A stretch of 64,000 nucleotides of DNA from Gnetum montanum (Eukaryota > Streptophyta > Gnetopsida > Gnetales > Gnetaceae), in contig MNCI01004101.1 of the NCBI GenBank assembly GCA_015680685.1, positions 664,972 through 728,971 of the forward strand. The letters are read 5' to 3'. Both the position numbers and the translations under genes were made by a program. Shown here piece by piece: positions 37,501-50,010 of this stretch. Within the stretch, counting starts at the first letter, position 1; each line of letters begins with the position of its first letter. Under the pieces are notes generated by a model. The model was not told the DNA's origin and did no database searches. It saw only the letters and a program-made list of their open reading frames with translations.

Positions 37501-40300
37501 TAGCAGAAGTTATGACCAAGTCATATAGGATCAAGGATGGATTTTTCTATTTCAGAGGTTGCTTGATCTATTTCATCATGTTGATAAAGTCTCTGTTGTT
37601 GGTCATGAGTTTTTTATTCTAATTATTCTAGACTTCCTCCATGCACCCCAAAATGTAGACTTCGTGTTTAGGTTATTTTTGCCTCACCTATTTCTCTTTC
37701 TCTTTGAACTTAGGATTCTCCTATGGTTCAGTAGTTGAAGCAACTTGGTGTAGAGGTCATGGGTATGGATGATATGTAATTCAACCTTTGTGGGCCCACT
37801 TTCTTCCATCCCTTAGATTGTTATCATTCTTGTTATTGAGCTTCTATGTATGATTCTTTCATTGTTTAGTTGATGATTTTCAATTTTTATTGGTTGGTTA
37901 GGACAAAGAAGTTCTTACAATAGCCACCATGTGGGATCATTGTTCGGTTGCATTCATGGACTTGATTGTAACAAATGGGGGAGGCACTTTTATGGAAAAA
38001 GGATCTTTGGGGAACATTTCTAGTGGGACTCCTACAACAAAGGGGAATATTTAACTTGTTGAAGTTGAAGAGCCTCTTTTGTTGTAAGGACGTACTTGAA
38101 CCATAAATAGTTCACTCATTATACTTAGGTCATGGCTAACATTGAACATTGTTATGCTATATGAGCTATTATTTGTGTTCAATGGGTCTTTATATACATA
38201 TATAAACTAGTTTTGTGGTTGAACTAGGTTGGACATGTCAAGTACTAGCTCACCTTTATCTATCATCTTTTCTAGGTCATCTTCTAGTGTGAGGCAAAAA
38301 TTGATGTCATTTTTTTGAAATTATTCATAGTGCCAAAAGCAGTCAAACTTAAAATACCTAGGAAGTTGAGTGTCATCCTTGGTTGCTCAAGTGGGATCTT
38401 TGACTACCTCACATAACTTCTTATGCCTCTTATAGGCATTTTCAGTCATCTACTTATACTGTATCCTCCCACTCTTGAACAATTGGTCTATAGTTTGATG
38501 GTCTTAGAGGTAGCCTAGTGCATTTGGTTCAATATTTTTGTTCAAAGTTGGACCTCATAGTAGTTACTGTGATTGCCATAGATGTGCAGGATTTGTTTCT
38601 ATTATTGTTAGTAGGAACATTAGGTTGGTTAGTTCTTGGCCCCTAGTTAGTTGTTTCATTCTCTTTGGTTATCGTGGTGACCACCATGTTGTTTTTCCTT
38701 TCCCTCTCTTTATTCTTTCACACATGCTATTTTTTATATGCCATGTAGGTAGGGTTGTGTTTAGCCTCCATAGAATCCTCTAAGTTTTTAGTTTGGAAAA
38801 AGTCCTAACTTAGTAATCAAGAATCTATGTAGTACAATTTCAACTTGATGAAATTGTTAACCACCCCTTAGGATATAGTGAAAATGTGATTTTTAGCTAT
38901 AGGTTCCAATATCTCATTGAGCAAAGTGTTCCATTGTTGGATGAACTTTTTCACCAGTTCAAGGTGTCTTTCCTTGACCTTCATTAATTGATCAAGGATG
39001 ATATCAGGCTTCAAGCTATACTTGAAGTAGTTAACAAATTGCAAAATCAAGTCTTCTAATGGGGGTATAGATCCTCGTAGTAGGGCATGGTACTAGTGAA
39101 GGGTCTTTCCTCTACAACACATAGAGAAGATTCTTATTATTGTGTGTAGCTAGGCTCGTAATAACAAGCACTTAGATCTAAAGGTTATGAGATGAGAGTT
39201 GGAATCACCCTCATCATTATATTTGGTGAATTGTGATATGGGGACACCTAGGGGAAGTCTTATTTATGGAACTATAGGACTAATGGGATCATCTTGATAG
39301 AAGTCCATGATCTTTATGATTTGAGATGTTGAGCCTCTTTAACTCTTTGGTTAGGTCTTGGATCCTCTGAAAGGCTTGATCTAGGCCCTAGGATTCCCTT
39401 GAAAATTATGGGATCTACACAAAATTCTATAGTGTATGTTGGAAGGCCTATGACCTGGCAATAGGTTGCAACATTGAGGGAAGAGGTTGGACCGATAGTG
39501 GAAGTTCGGCTAAACAAAGAAAAAGAATGTTGTGCTAGCATCTCAAGCAAAAATGGAACAAGAAGGGTATGTAACCCTTGGGTTACATGAGAACTCATGG
39601 TGGGCTCTATCTTGGTAGATAAGGGATTAGTGGTGGTAACAACCATTGAACATGGTTGCACAAAACAAGGTTGGATGGCAAATGACATGGAGAAATAAAA
39701 TGTTGTAGATTATGACATTGGTTGTATTTGGTGAATTGTGAGGACAAACATGGATCCAAACATGATTAGGTAAAGGGGTGATAAAGGCTAAGGGGCATGC
39801 CCTAGGAAGAGATCAGGGGGGTTGAGTTTGGCAAGATGGCTTTATGAGCTACTTGTTGGAAAACTCCATCTATGATGTTCTCTTGCTTAGACTTCACCTT
39901 GAACTCATCCTCTTCCTTATGTTATTCTTCTGAGCTCACTTTCCCATTGTCTTCCTCCATCTCAATTAACTAAGATAGGATTTAAGCATAGGTTTTGGTT
40001 AGAGGTACCCTATCCAATGTGGAAGGTTTGTATTCCTTTCCATCTTGGTGTATGAGTTCATACTCCCTCTTGGCTTCTACCTCCATCCTTAGGATAAGCA
40101 TGCTAGCTTGAATTTTGGCATAGATGAAGTTGTAATGATCTTCATTTATAGACAAAATTTTAGGCTTTTCCCTTGAAGCCTAACTAACTACCTACACTTA
40201 GCTATGGTGGAATCCCTTGGGCCATAGACCCTCATGGCCTATTGGCTAAAAGCTATCTTAGTGAGGCTAAAGGGAAAAGAATTGACTAGTTGAATGACAT
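37501..40300 (-). pseudogene. Gag of element B, broken
   Basis: The structural protein of the particle. The minus-strand start ATG at 40298-40300 (MSFNQL...) is shared with A (60918-60920). N-terminal parts include INEDHYNFIYAKIQASMLI and KREYELIHQDGKEYKPS. The conserved retrotransposon gag core is at 38868-39050 (LDQLMKVKERHLELVKKFI followed by QQWNTLLNEI). A zinc-knuckle-like region follows near 38240-38350, with CFWHYEXF, NFCLTLEDDLEKMIDKGEL, equivalent to the C-x2-H...H-x4-C type of this lineage but with ligands lost. Stops and shifts are frequent. It aligns throughout with the two gag halves of element A. Confidence 0.75.
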
Positions 40301-40559
40301 TGTCAAAAAATATGGTTTAAACTATTTTTGTAATTTTTCTTAAAAAATGTAATAAGTGGGATTAGCCACTAACATAGTTTACCAAAAATGAAAAGGTAGT
40401 GGAAAACTACTGATGTGAAATATTGCATAGTAGATAGTTGTGTATTATGCAATAGATAGGGCAATTACCAATCAACTATACTAAGTGGTGAAAGTGGATA
40501 ATAGTTGTTTTTTAAGAAATGGAATTGGGATTTTGTAATGGAACAGGGCTTCCAAAATA
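40301..40559 (-). other. Shortened leader of element B
   Basis: Lies between gag and the alignable part of the 5' LTR. It is only about 260 bases against about 680 in A. No primer-binding site is seen. A deletion has probably removed the site and the downstream end of the LTR. Confidence 0.45.
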
Positions 40560-41595
40560 GAAACTAGTTTCCACTAGAATTAGCAATTGTGGTCACAAAT
40601 TAGTGTTCCACCTTTGGTGAAATGGTATTATGTGGGAGTCACTATGCCCACTATAGATACCAGTTTTTCTGAAAGAGTTTACAATGTTATAAAGGTTATT
40701 ATGGTTACAAAAATGCCAAATTCTACTACTCAAGAGAAGTTGAAAATCAAGTTATGTTGTTTTCTCCAAGTTGTGAAACTAGAATAGGGTGTCTACATTT
40801 GGATTTTATACATGTGGAATTGTAGTTTTTGGGGCCTACACATCACTATCATGATTAGTGAAAAATTGATGTCAATTTGTAGGTTACAATGATTATAATT
40901 CTGAGTGTAGTTACCATTTACAGTAGGTTTGAAATACACCATAGCCACCAAAGCCCATCTATTTACTATAAATAGTAAATGGACTTTTTTGATAATGTTG
41001 ACACCATCCCAACTATGCTGGTCTTGGTGGGGTACATTGAAGTTGTCAAAAAATGTTGGCAATGATGGGAAATTCTAGAAATCATGGAAAATGTTATCTA
41101 CGCTAATCATGCTGCAACTGCTAAAGAGTTAGGTTGACTACATTTTCCACTATTTCAAAAATGGAAAATGGAATCGAAAATGTTAGCAATTCCAAAATGG
41201 AAAATCCAAAACTTTTCAATAATTCATCTTCAATGTGTTTTGGTGGTGACTACACTAGGTTGGAAATGGAAAATCCCATCAATCTCATCTACACCCAGGA
41301 ATAGATGGTTCTAGCATAGTTGAGACTATACCTCTATAAAAACCAATTAAAATGCCAATTTTGGCAATTCCCAAGGCATTATCAGCCTTCCCAAGCCTAA
41401 ATATAGAGATGAGGTAATTGTTCTCACTTGGGAAGTAAGGAAACAACAACTTTTGAGGCATTTTACAATACTAAAAAGCCAAAGTATGCAAGATTCTAGC
41501 TCATGGACTGCAAATCTTACATTTACTATAAAATATTACCTCAAATTGGGAAATGAGGGTCATAATTTAGCAACATAAATTTTGGTGTTATTTTA
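40560..41595 (-). repeat. 5' LTR of element B, truncated
   Basis: Aligns with 23870-24931 and ends at GTGTTATTTTA, where the partner has GGTGTTTCA. The right edge is fixed by AAGTT at 41596-41600. On the element strand it is the promoter-proximal part that survives; about 490 bases equivalent to 23383-23870 are missing or unalignable. Confidence 0.75.
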
Positions 41596-41600
41596 AAGTT
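41596..41600. other. Target-site duplication of element B (right)
   Basis: AAGTT, identical to 23378-23382. It is also part of exon 1 of gene X in element A. Confidence 0.8.
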
Positions 41601-44600
41601 TATAATGAATGACCTTGAGACACATGTAGAGGGGAAGTTATTAGATAGAAAAGGTACTTAGGGGACATACAAGTTATCCCAAATCTAGAACATGCTAGAG
41701 TTTTCTCAGTATAACACTAATAATACTTTGATGGTGGTGCATTGGTCTCACACATTATTCCAAAATCCTCCTAGCACAGTGTACCTTTTGGCTAGGTAAT
41801 TACAATTTTGGTTTAAGGTTTTTTTACTTTATTTATTATACCTACCTTTCCTCTAGCATTATAAGTTTCTAATGTTTTGGATGCTAATCATCTTGCAAGT
41901 ATAAGGTTAATGAAAAAGGCTTAATCAGGAATGATTGAACCTTGGAATTAGGTCAAACTATGATGGGTGTATTTACCAAAGGCCCTAAGATTAGAAGCAT
42001 AGTGGTTGACCAATTGAATGATGACTTTGATAAATACACCCAAGTTCTTGCCCCAACCTTCAAGAGGTGTGTGGTTATAGAAATGGTCCACAGCTAGTGG
42101 ATTGCCCTAAAATTCCTTCTAGTACTAGACATCAATGTTGGGATTGTCATACAAGTATTACCTAGTAAGAAGAAGAAAGGTAACTGAAACATGATTTTGG
42201 CTAAGTTATACTAACATTTTTATGGTTATATAGTTTTATGCTATTCTAGTTCTAAGTGTTATAATGGTTGTAATTTGTTGTTCTTGTTGTATATTGGTTA
42301 TAGATGATGTATTGATGTTGTAGCTAACTATTTATTTTTGTTATCTTACAAGGGCTTCCACGTCTTCAAGCATCACCTTGGTTATTTTAGGAAATGATGA
42401 GGAAACTTTTATCCTAAATTTCAGTGAGGTGGAAGTAGGGTAACATTGGTTGAGGGAATAGGCACCTAGAAATATTCAAGCATCCATTTCCCATGTAGGT
42501 TCACTTCATCTTTTCATGGCATCTATCCCAATCAGTCCAACCAATGAGATGATGAAAATCATTGACTCCTTCAATGAAGAATCCAATAAGTTCATCAACA
42601 AGGTGCATAATGTACCAATCACCTTACCCATTGATGAGGCTAACTTTTATGATCTCTTTGGTGTTCCCACTGAAGGAATGAATGTTTCCATCACAAGAAG
42701 GTAGAGGCATGGTCAAGCACTCATCATGGCCATTTCAAGTTAGCCTTGAATGCTTTCCAAGTGTTAGAAGGAAAGGAGTCATATCCCTTATTCTAATCCT
42801 ATGCCTTCCCTAAATTGTTATCACAAAAGAAGATGATTGGCATTGCCTAGGCATGTATCATGATGAAGATCCTTCAAGAAGATTCTCTAGTCAATTTGGC
42901 TACTCATTTGGCCTCTAGATTACATTTGGAAATCCCCAAACTCTAAGAGGATCTCACCATGATATAACTCATGCAGTATGTATTCTTCATGACATACCTA
43001 AAGAGATTTGTAGAGTTCTTGGCGGTGAGGAGGGATGGACGATAGTTGTACTAAGACTCATCCCAACTCTCTAGCCCTTGGATAAAGCACATTTATTGAA
43101 CCATGGAGGCATAGAACCCACCAAAGGAGGTTAGGGAATCATTGTCTATCACCACAAAGGGACTTAGTGGTAGGTAGTGTGTTTTCCTTGAAAGCACAAG
43201 AGTTAAGCCTCACGTTGACCATGCTAATATTGAGAGAACCAAGGAGTTATGTGATAATGCTGATAGGGTAGCCAAAGAAAATTTGAAGTGGCCCATAATA
43301 GAGGAAACAACACTAGCGACTAAGCATCCTTCCAAGAGGAGCCTCATGCTTAAGCTTGGCAAGACTCACCATGTAGTTACAGGTATGTTGCTAATTTCTA
43401 GTTATGTTTTGTTTTATTTTATGTTTGAATCCTAAGGTTATAAGGCTATTTTGCTAAGTTATTTTAATGTTTTTGGTTTATCATCCTTGAAAACAAGTGA
43501 TAAGATACAGTGGCCCAAGCCATAGAAGCAACAAAAAAGTAGAGGCATGTGAAGGAGGCTCTCCTACAGTAACAAGGAGGAGGGGTTGGCCAATGTGGTG
43601 TTAGATGACCTAGACATCTATTTTGGTGAGTTGTTACCAAGGGAATCCCCCATCATGATCCTAGAGGAATGGGAGATAGGCATGCACACACCTTAGTACT
43701 ATTTGTTATATTTTATAGCTTTATGTTTAGTTTTCATTCTAACCATTCATTTATTGTTATGCTTGTTATAGTTCTTGATCCCTAGGCAAAAGCCTCTACC
43801 CCTACATTTTAGATGAAACCATCGGTAGAGGTTCTAGATAATATGGAATTTATGCAAGGAGTGGCTAAGGACATCATCGGTTTATTGCAATAGCTTTCTC
43901 TCAAGATTAGTAAGAACTTCATTTGATTTTTCCTTAGTTGTTTATTTTGTTTTTAGCAATATATTTGGTTATAATATTTTCCATTATGGCTATTTATGTT
44001 ATACATTATGCTTATGGATATGATTTATATCTATATTATTTATAGGACCTTTAGTTGTGTTGGACCCTAGCTATAACATGAAGATTAACTCCTTGCCTAG
44101 GCTCCATCCTAAGGTTGAATATGTACCATGGAAGTTATATGAAACTATCACTGATGTTGCAGTTTCATGTGCAAAAAATTTGTGGGAGTTTCAAAGGTCC
44201 AAAAAATCCTTATGGGATCAAGTTATGGGCTTGAAAGAAAACAACAAGAAGCAAGCCCAAATGATCACTGATCTACTGGATCATAAGCCTTCTCTACAAG
44301 CCCAACTGGCTAACACACAAAACTTATGAACCAAGGAGATCATGTGGGCTTGCTACTAGAATGCCATTCATGATAAGGTTTCCCTTTCCAAGGATATGTA
44401 AGAGCATTTGTTATAGATAAACCTCATGATCTGCAAGCCCAAGGACTGGAAAGATAATTGTGGTTGGGTCCTAGAGTGGGACTCGGCACAAAAGGATCAC
44501 AAACAAAATAAAGGCTAATTGTAAGAAATATCTAATATGGATTAAGAAGGAGACTACTAAAAATCATAAGATGGAGGTTTTCATAAAGGGGATTCAAGTA

Positions 44601-45097
44601 AAAAGTGCCTAAAAACTCTTTGATGACACTCTCACGGTAGCTAAATCTCCTACTCGTTAGGTCTCTATGACTACAAGTGATGTTTCTACTACTATGGTGT
44701 CACAAGAGATACCCACATTGATAGATGTTAATGAGAGCAACATCCTCATGGGAATTAATCTTGGGGATGTGGATTGGGAACAAATGATGGAGGAACAAAT
44801 CCTCGATCATTTGGAAATTTTTCTTCAAAATCTTCCCTTAGAATTAATCAAGCCAGATTTCTCATAGGTTTGGTTGTTTTTATTTGGTTTTATGTTATTT
44901 TAGTTTTACTTAAGTTATTGGCTTATTTTTACTATGCATTGATTTTTGATTGGTCTTATCTTGTTATGTTACAGAAGCCAAGTGATATTAGAAGCCCTAG
45001 ACATGAGGATGGGGATGACCCACAAACTCCTTCGCTAGATGTTCCTTATAATCAACAACTATCCATTTTAACTTTTTTCTTCTTGATGATCACTTGA
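41596..45097 (+). pseudogene. Antisense multi-exon gene X of element A, after element B
   Basis: The most complete 3' part of X. Exon 1 continues to 41795 (FSQYNTNNTLMVVHWSHTL, FQNPPSTVYLLA). Introns are 41796-41899, 42180-42352, 43383-43525, 43680-43771 (5' GC in place of GT), 43910-44045 and 44868-44974; all are T-rich and the first four match introns in B. Exon 2 has VVDQLNDDFDKYTQVL and FKRCVVIEMVHS. Exon 3 has LHLFMASIPISPTNEMMKI, FNEESNKFINKVHNVPITL and DEANFYDLFGVPTEG. Exon 6 (44046-44867) holds LHPKVEYVPWKLYETITDVA, a coiled coil ending in LLDHKPSLQAQLANTQ, and an acidic tail with NLGDVDWEQMMEEQILDHL. Exon 7 ends at 45097 (DGDDPQTPSLDVPY). Estimated protein length is 900-1000 residues. 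Stops and frameshifts show it is dead here. No enzyme motif or retroviral domain is visible. Confidence 0.65.
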
Positions 45098-45779
45098 TGT
45101 TTATGTTGTTTGTTATGATGGCTAATGTTAGCCAAAGTTTTGGGTTGTAGACATTTTCATGTTTATTGTTTACTATTTGAACATGTTGACACATAGTGTG
45201 GCTATGGCTACTTATGTTATAAACGTTTTAATCTTATTCTTAAGTTTTGGTTTTGGCTATATTATTTTTGACATTATGGTGTTATTCACATTATGATCAC
45301 ATGGTTTTATGTTATAAATGTTGTTCATGACTACATTGGCTAACTCAGTTATAATGTTATAATGTAATACAAAGGTTGATATGGCTAGGTAATATAGTTG
45401 TAAACTAAAATAAAAATAAATCAAAATTTTGTTTGCCAATTTTTGGCCATGGTGGGCCATATGATTTGCTAGTTTAAGGTTATGGCAGGCCCTACATCCT
45501 TGCCAATCTAACACCATGGTAGACCCTACATTCTACAAATGGAAATACATTTTTGTCTATTTTATGTTTTAAAGTTTTTATGGTATTTTTGGTTTTAAAT
45601 TTTTTATGAGGTCTTTGCATTTATATCATGCAAAAAGAAAAAAAAAGCTTTAATAAATAAAAATGCAAACAAGGTTAAACTCATAGGCTACCTAGAAATT
45701 AAAGGTTAACATAAATCAAACAAAATGACATAAATAGAAAAAATGTAATCTAATCTAACAAGTTGTAGGTACATATGGC
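45098..45779. other. Spacer between gene X and protease in element A
   Basis: Tail-to-tail spacer between X (plus) and protease (minus). It contains the GGCCATGGTGGGCC and AGGTTATGGCAGGCC variants of the subrepeat seen at 19075-19150. It should hold the 3' end of X and the sense 5' splice site if the element spliced like Ogre. Confidence 0.4.
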
Positions 45780-46680
45780 TACAAGGTTATGGGTGCATAG
45801 GGTAGGAGGAGGATTAAGGGGATACAACACTTGTGTAGATGTTTTCTAATCTTTGAGAGATAAGGAAATATGTACAACATATTCTAAAAAAGTTTATATT
45901 CCTCATGCCCTTTGCTAATGATGTTAAAGAGAAGCTTCCCCCATAACATATCACTTGGTCCATCATTATTATTTTTGGCCTTCTCTACCCTGTTGGATTG
46001 CTTAACTTTTTGGTTGAAATTTTCTTTCTAAAATTCCACTTCAAACCCCTACTCTACATCTAATTGTTAACCACTAGGGGGATCATGTTATCATCACGAA
46101 TGATAATTTCAACTGTCTCATTAGGTAGGTGATTTTCTTGGTGGATGGATGAAGACATAGCTCATAATTGAGCTAGCCAAGAACTTCTTAGGATAAGGCT
46201 GAATCTTGGTGTTTCCCTCACCACCAAGAAATTGGTGATCGTGGGGAACTACTCCCTTGCTACAAAGTCTAAGGAGATAGACCCCTTAACAACTACCTGT
46301 GATCCATTCAAGGATTTGAGAGCTAATGTTAACATATGTTGTATATGTTTTGTAAAGTAATAAAATTTCAACTATGGTATAGGAAATAACATTTATTGTG
46401 GCTCCATTGTCTATGTGCACTCTATGCATTTTGTATTGTCCTACCTAATTAGTTATGAAAAGAGGGGCCTTGGTTACTTTGCTACTTTGGGTGTTGATTT
46501 TGATTTCACTATCATGAAATACTAGTGATGTTGACTTCTTCTACTTAGGTGAAGATGGCACCCTCACCACATGGATGGATTCATCATTAGCGAGAATGTT
46601 CTCACTAAAGGAGATGGAAGTCAACATCTTAACTAGTGCTTCATTGTGCATAGTAGAAGTCATAACTAAATCATACAATC
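45780..46680 (-). pseudogene. Aspartic protease of element A, broken
   Basis: Same protein as 36600-37500. The active site on the minus strand reads VHIDNGATINVI (DNG codons at 46403-46411), closer to the family form D-N-G-A/S than in B. The box FSLIL followed by SWLAQL and SIHQENHLPNETVEIII aligns with B. The end, with ENIYTS near 45840, is conserved too. Stops are present. Confidence 0.75.
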
Positions 46681-46689
46681 TAAGAGTTA

Positions 46690-47970
46690 TATTTTTTTGT
46701 TTTAGTAATTGTTTTACCTATTCCATCACATTCATGTTTTTATTCTTGTGGTAACTTCTCCTCTTTCTCTTTCCTCTAGGGTTTATGGTCCTCCAATGGT
46801 TTGCTAGTTGAAGCATCCTAGGTTGAAGAGGTCATGGGTATAGATGATATAGGAGTGGGATTCATTGGGCCTACTTCCTTTCATGCCTTGTCTTGCATAT
46901 CATCTTTGTTATTGGTCTTTTTCATAGACTTATTCTTTTCTTGGTTGGGACCCTTTGGCTATTTTTGGTTGTTTTGGAGGAAGAGGTCATTGCATTAGTC
47001 ACCATGGAAGATAATTGTTTGGTTGTGTGGGCAAACTCAATTGTAGTAGGAGGGGTAGGTACCATAATTACAAAATCATTCTTCGTAAGGATTGATGTTG
47101 GAATCCTTACAACAAAAGAGGGATTTGAACTAGTACAAGTTGAAGGACCCCTTTTGTTGCAAGGAGGTCCCTAAATCATAAATGGTTCCCTCATAAGCCT
47201 TAGATCATGGTTAATGTCTAATGTTGCTATGGTGTGTGGGTTGTTATTGGCATTCAAAGGGTCTTTGTATAGTTTCATCAACTAGTTTTAACGCTTAATT
47301 AGATTAGAAGCATTAAGTACCATCCCATCCCTATCTATGATATTTTGTAGGTCATCATTTAATGTAAGGAAAAAATCAATGTCATGACCTAGTAATTAAT
47401 GATAGTGGAAAAAGTAGTTGAGCTTAAAATCCATAGGCACATGAGGATCATCGTTGATTACTTGAGCAAGATCCTTGGCTATTTCACATAGCCTCTCATG
47501 CCTCTTTTGTGCATTTTTAGTTATTTTTTTATATTATATTCTCCCACCCTTGAATAGTTGATCTAAGAGTTTAGATGGCTTCAAAGGTAGCACAAATTCA
47601 ATTTAATGAAATCCTTAACCACTCCCTTGAATATAGCTTAAAGGTGAGTTTCAGCTATAGGTTCTTGTATCTCATTGAGTAAACCATTCCATTGTTGGAT
47701 AAAATTTTGCACTAGTTCAAGGGATCCTTTCTTAACCTTAATTAATCAGTTAAGGATGGTATCAAGCTTCAAGTTGTACTTGAAGTGGTTAACAAATTGT
47801 AAAATCAAGGCTTCTAATAAACATATAAATCCTCTTGGTAGGGCATGGTACCAATCAAGATCCTTCCCTATAAGGAACATAGGGAATATTCTTGTTATTA
47901 TGTGTGGCCAAGCTTTTTATAACAACCACACTAAGTGGAAGTTTATAGGATGGAAGTTTGGATTACCTTC
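46690..47970 (-). pseudogene. Gag of element A, C-terminal part
   Basis: Aligns with 37600-39190 of B. On the minus strand it has the gag core at 47650-47790 and a zinc-knuckle-like block at 47340-47480, NYFFHYHXLLGHDIDFFL, in which the two His and the GHD spacing are still recognisable. The reading is cut at 47970 by element D and continues at 59820. Confidence 0.75.
47966..47970. other. Target-site duplication of element D (left)
   Basis: CCTTC, repeated exactly at 59815-59819. The uninterrupted paralogue in B near 39200 reads CACCCTCATCATTATAT, which confirms the join. Confidence 0.85.
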
Positions 47971-49077
47971 TATGAAATCCCATCCAGATACATTAGGTAT
48001 GGCTATATGATTCTGATTTATTCCTCACGTGTGTGTGTCTTAGTTGGTTATTCAAGATGACTTAGCTTATTGTAATTACACTTTATATGTTATGATTATG
48101 ATGCCTTTACATGCTTAACTAATGTGATTATGTATACTAGCCCTATGTGATGTGTTAGATAGGTGACGTTGTTGGCAAGGAGGTTGTGTTGGGGTACAAG
48201 AGCATCTATTCAGTATGTTTTTATGCTTTATGTGTGAGCTTAGTATTTATGTATTTTCACTATGGCATTATGATGTGTAATGCTTGTTTGTGCTTTTGGA
48301 ATGCAAAGGTGTAGAGTATTTGATAAGGATCTCATAGATTCAAACAATTTTTGATTTGGAATCTCGGTGTATTTTTTAGACACATGTGAAGTGTAGGGCA
48401 CTAGTTTCAAAGGTAGAAAAAAATTAGCTTTTGAAAGTAACATGGTTGAAAAAAAAAAGTAAATTATAAAAAACAAAAAGAAAAGTAATGTTAGATTGTA
48501 CATGACATGCACCAAGGAAATAAAAGTTGTTATATTTGATTACATATTCTTAAAGGCATAGTTTTTATCATTGTTCTTTTTTCTTATCAACTACCATTTT
48601 GCAGTTCATACCCATAACAAAGTGGATTCTATTCATTTTTTTCTATTTGACAAAAAAAATAGAAACTAATTTTTGGTTTCTTCTCTTTTGAGTTCCTTCA
48701 TTTTCTTCCATTGTTTTCCCCTTTTCTTAGAATTTTGGCATTGTGGATGATTTCTGCTTGCTTTGAACCTACATTTGGAAGTGTACTGGTTGTATCTACG
48801 CAGGTGCAGAACTTGTTTGGAGTTAAATCAATTTCTACCATATTTTTGAGGATTTCATATTTTTTTTGGATTTTTTGATACAACCATTTTAATTAGTGGA
48901 TTTTATTTACCTTTTCCATGAACTTTTATGGCATATTAGCATATATGATCATGCGATGTGGGCATGTGAGATGGATAGTTAAAAGATTGATCTTGGACAT
49001 GTTATTTTGCATATTTCCAAAAATTGTATAGTTTTGGTTATAAATTTTTTATTAATATATATGTGATGTATGGTATG

Positions 49078-49082
49078 ATGTG
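49078..49082. other. Target-site duplication of solo LTR E (left)
   Basis: ATGTG, with ATGAG at 51121-51125 on the other side. The empty site is visible in D's 3' LTR near 58265-58275 (ATGATGTGGACTTGGG). Confidence 0.65.
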
Positions 49083-49389
49083 TGAAACATCATCAATTTT
49101 GGGCTCTCATGACTCAGCATCAGATTTGTTCAAGCATTGATACCTAGGCGAAATTTCTCCAAGTGTGGTGTCACACTGGACTGCACAAATAGCATGGCAC
49201 CCTAGAAGTCCTAATGTCTACAAAGTTTTTTCTAAGTCTATCTACTATTCTCTTTGGCATAGTCAGCATAGCATCCATTTCTAAGGATAGTTTGCATGAA
49301 AAGGGCATTGAGGATGCATTAAACAATTTGGCAAATTTTCTATCTTTTGGGCCATCAAGCTTGCTACACTCTCTAGCTTGCCCAGCTTG

Positions 49390-50010
49390 ACACATGTCCT
49401 GGTTGCAAGTCCACCAAGATGCCAGGCTAGGAGTTGTAAAAAAATGTTTAGGATGGACAAAACAATTCAGAAAATTTTCTACTTTTGGACTTGCTATGCT
49501 CTACTACACTACACATCATAGACAGCGTAGTAGGCCATGTGGGACTAAAATTTTCCTAAGTGTTGTACTAGGCATAGAAGGTGCATTTGGAAATTATTTG
49601 ACCTCCAAGGCTACTTGTCCTACTTCATCCTCAGAGCATGATCATATTCCCAAGGAAAAACATTGCAATTTGGTTAGAATTCATTCAAAGTTAGATGTTA
49701 TCCTATGCTACACTACATAGCATAGACAACATAGTAGAGGTGCCAAGGTCAAAATTTTTTCAAGTATGAAACAAAGAGGTATTAGGCTCTTTTGACATGA
49801 AAGGTGTAGTTGCTGATTGATGAAGTTGCATGCCTTATTGAATCTCATAGTGATATCTTCCATTTTTTGACAAAATTCATTAGAAAATGAGTGTTATGCT
49901 CTGCTACACTATGTAGCATAGACAACATAGCAAGCCAAAACTACAAAATTTTTCTAAGTGTTTACATTACGCTTTATTACACTAGGTAGCATAGATAGTG
50001 TAACACTTGA
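49390..50010 (+). repeat. Subrepeats within solo LTR E
   Basis: The word GCTACACTATGTAGCATAG, followed by ACAACATAG, recurs near 49497, 49703, 49897 and 49972, about 200 bases apart for the first three. Each is a small imperfect hairpin (CTACACTA/TAGCATAG). It resembles the core word of the tandem arrays in A and B. Confidence 0.55.

Larger units (their letters stand above)
23383..41595 (-). mobile_element. Element B: Tat/Ogre-like Ty3/gypsy retrotransposon inside A
   Basis: An 18.2-kb minus-strand copy of the same family as A, inserted in exon 1 of A's antisense gene X. Order on its own strand: truncated 5' LTR (40560-41595), gag (start 40300), protease, antisense gene X (32534-36411, plus strand), 190-bp-step repeats, RT, RNase H, archaeal-type RNase H, integrase, 3' LTR (23383-24931). 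Compared with A, B has a much shorter leader, a deletion of the last exons of X (break near 36411) and a shorter 5' LTR, but keeps the first X exon that A lost. The two copies therefore complement each other for reconstructing the layout. All genes carry stops. Confidence 0.85.

Noticed and set aside
39314-39688. Minus-strand 124-codon frame as an independent gene
   Set aside because: It lies inside gag of element B and aligns with the gag of A; it is part of that pseudogene.
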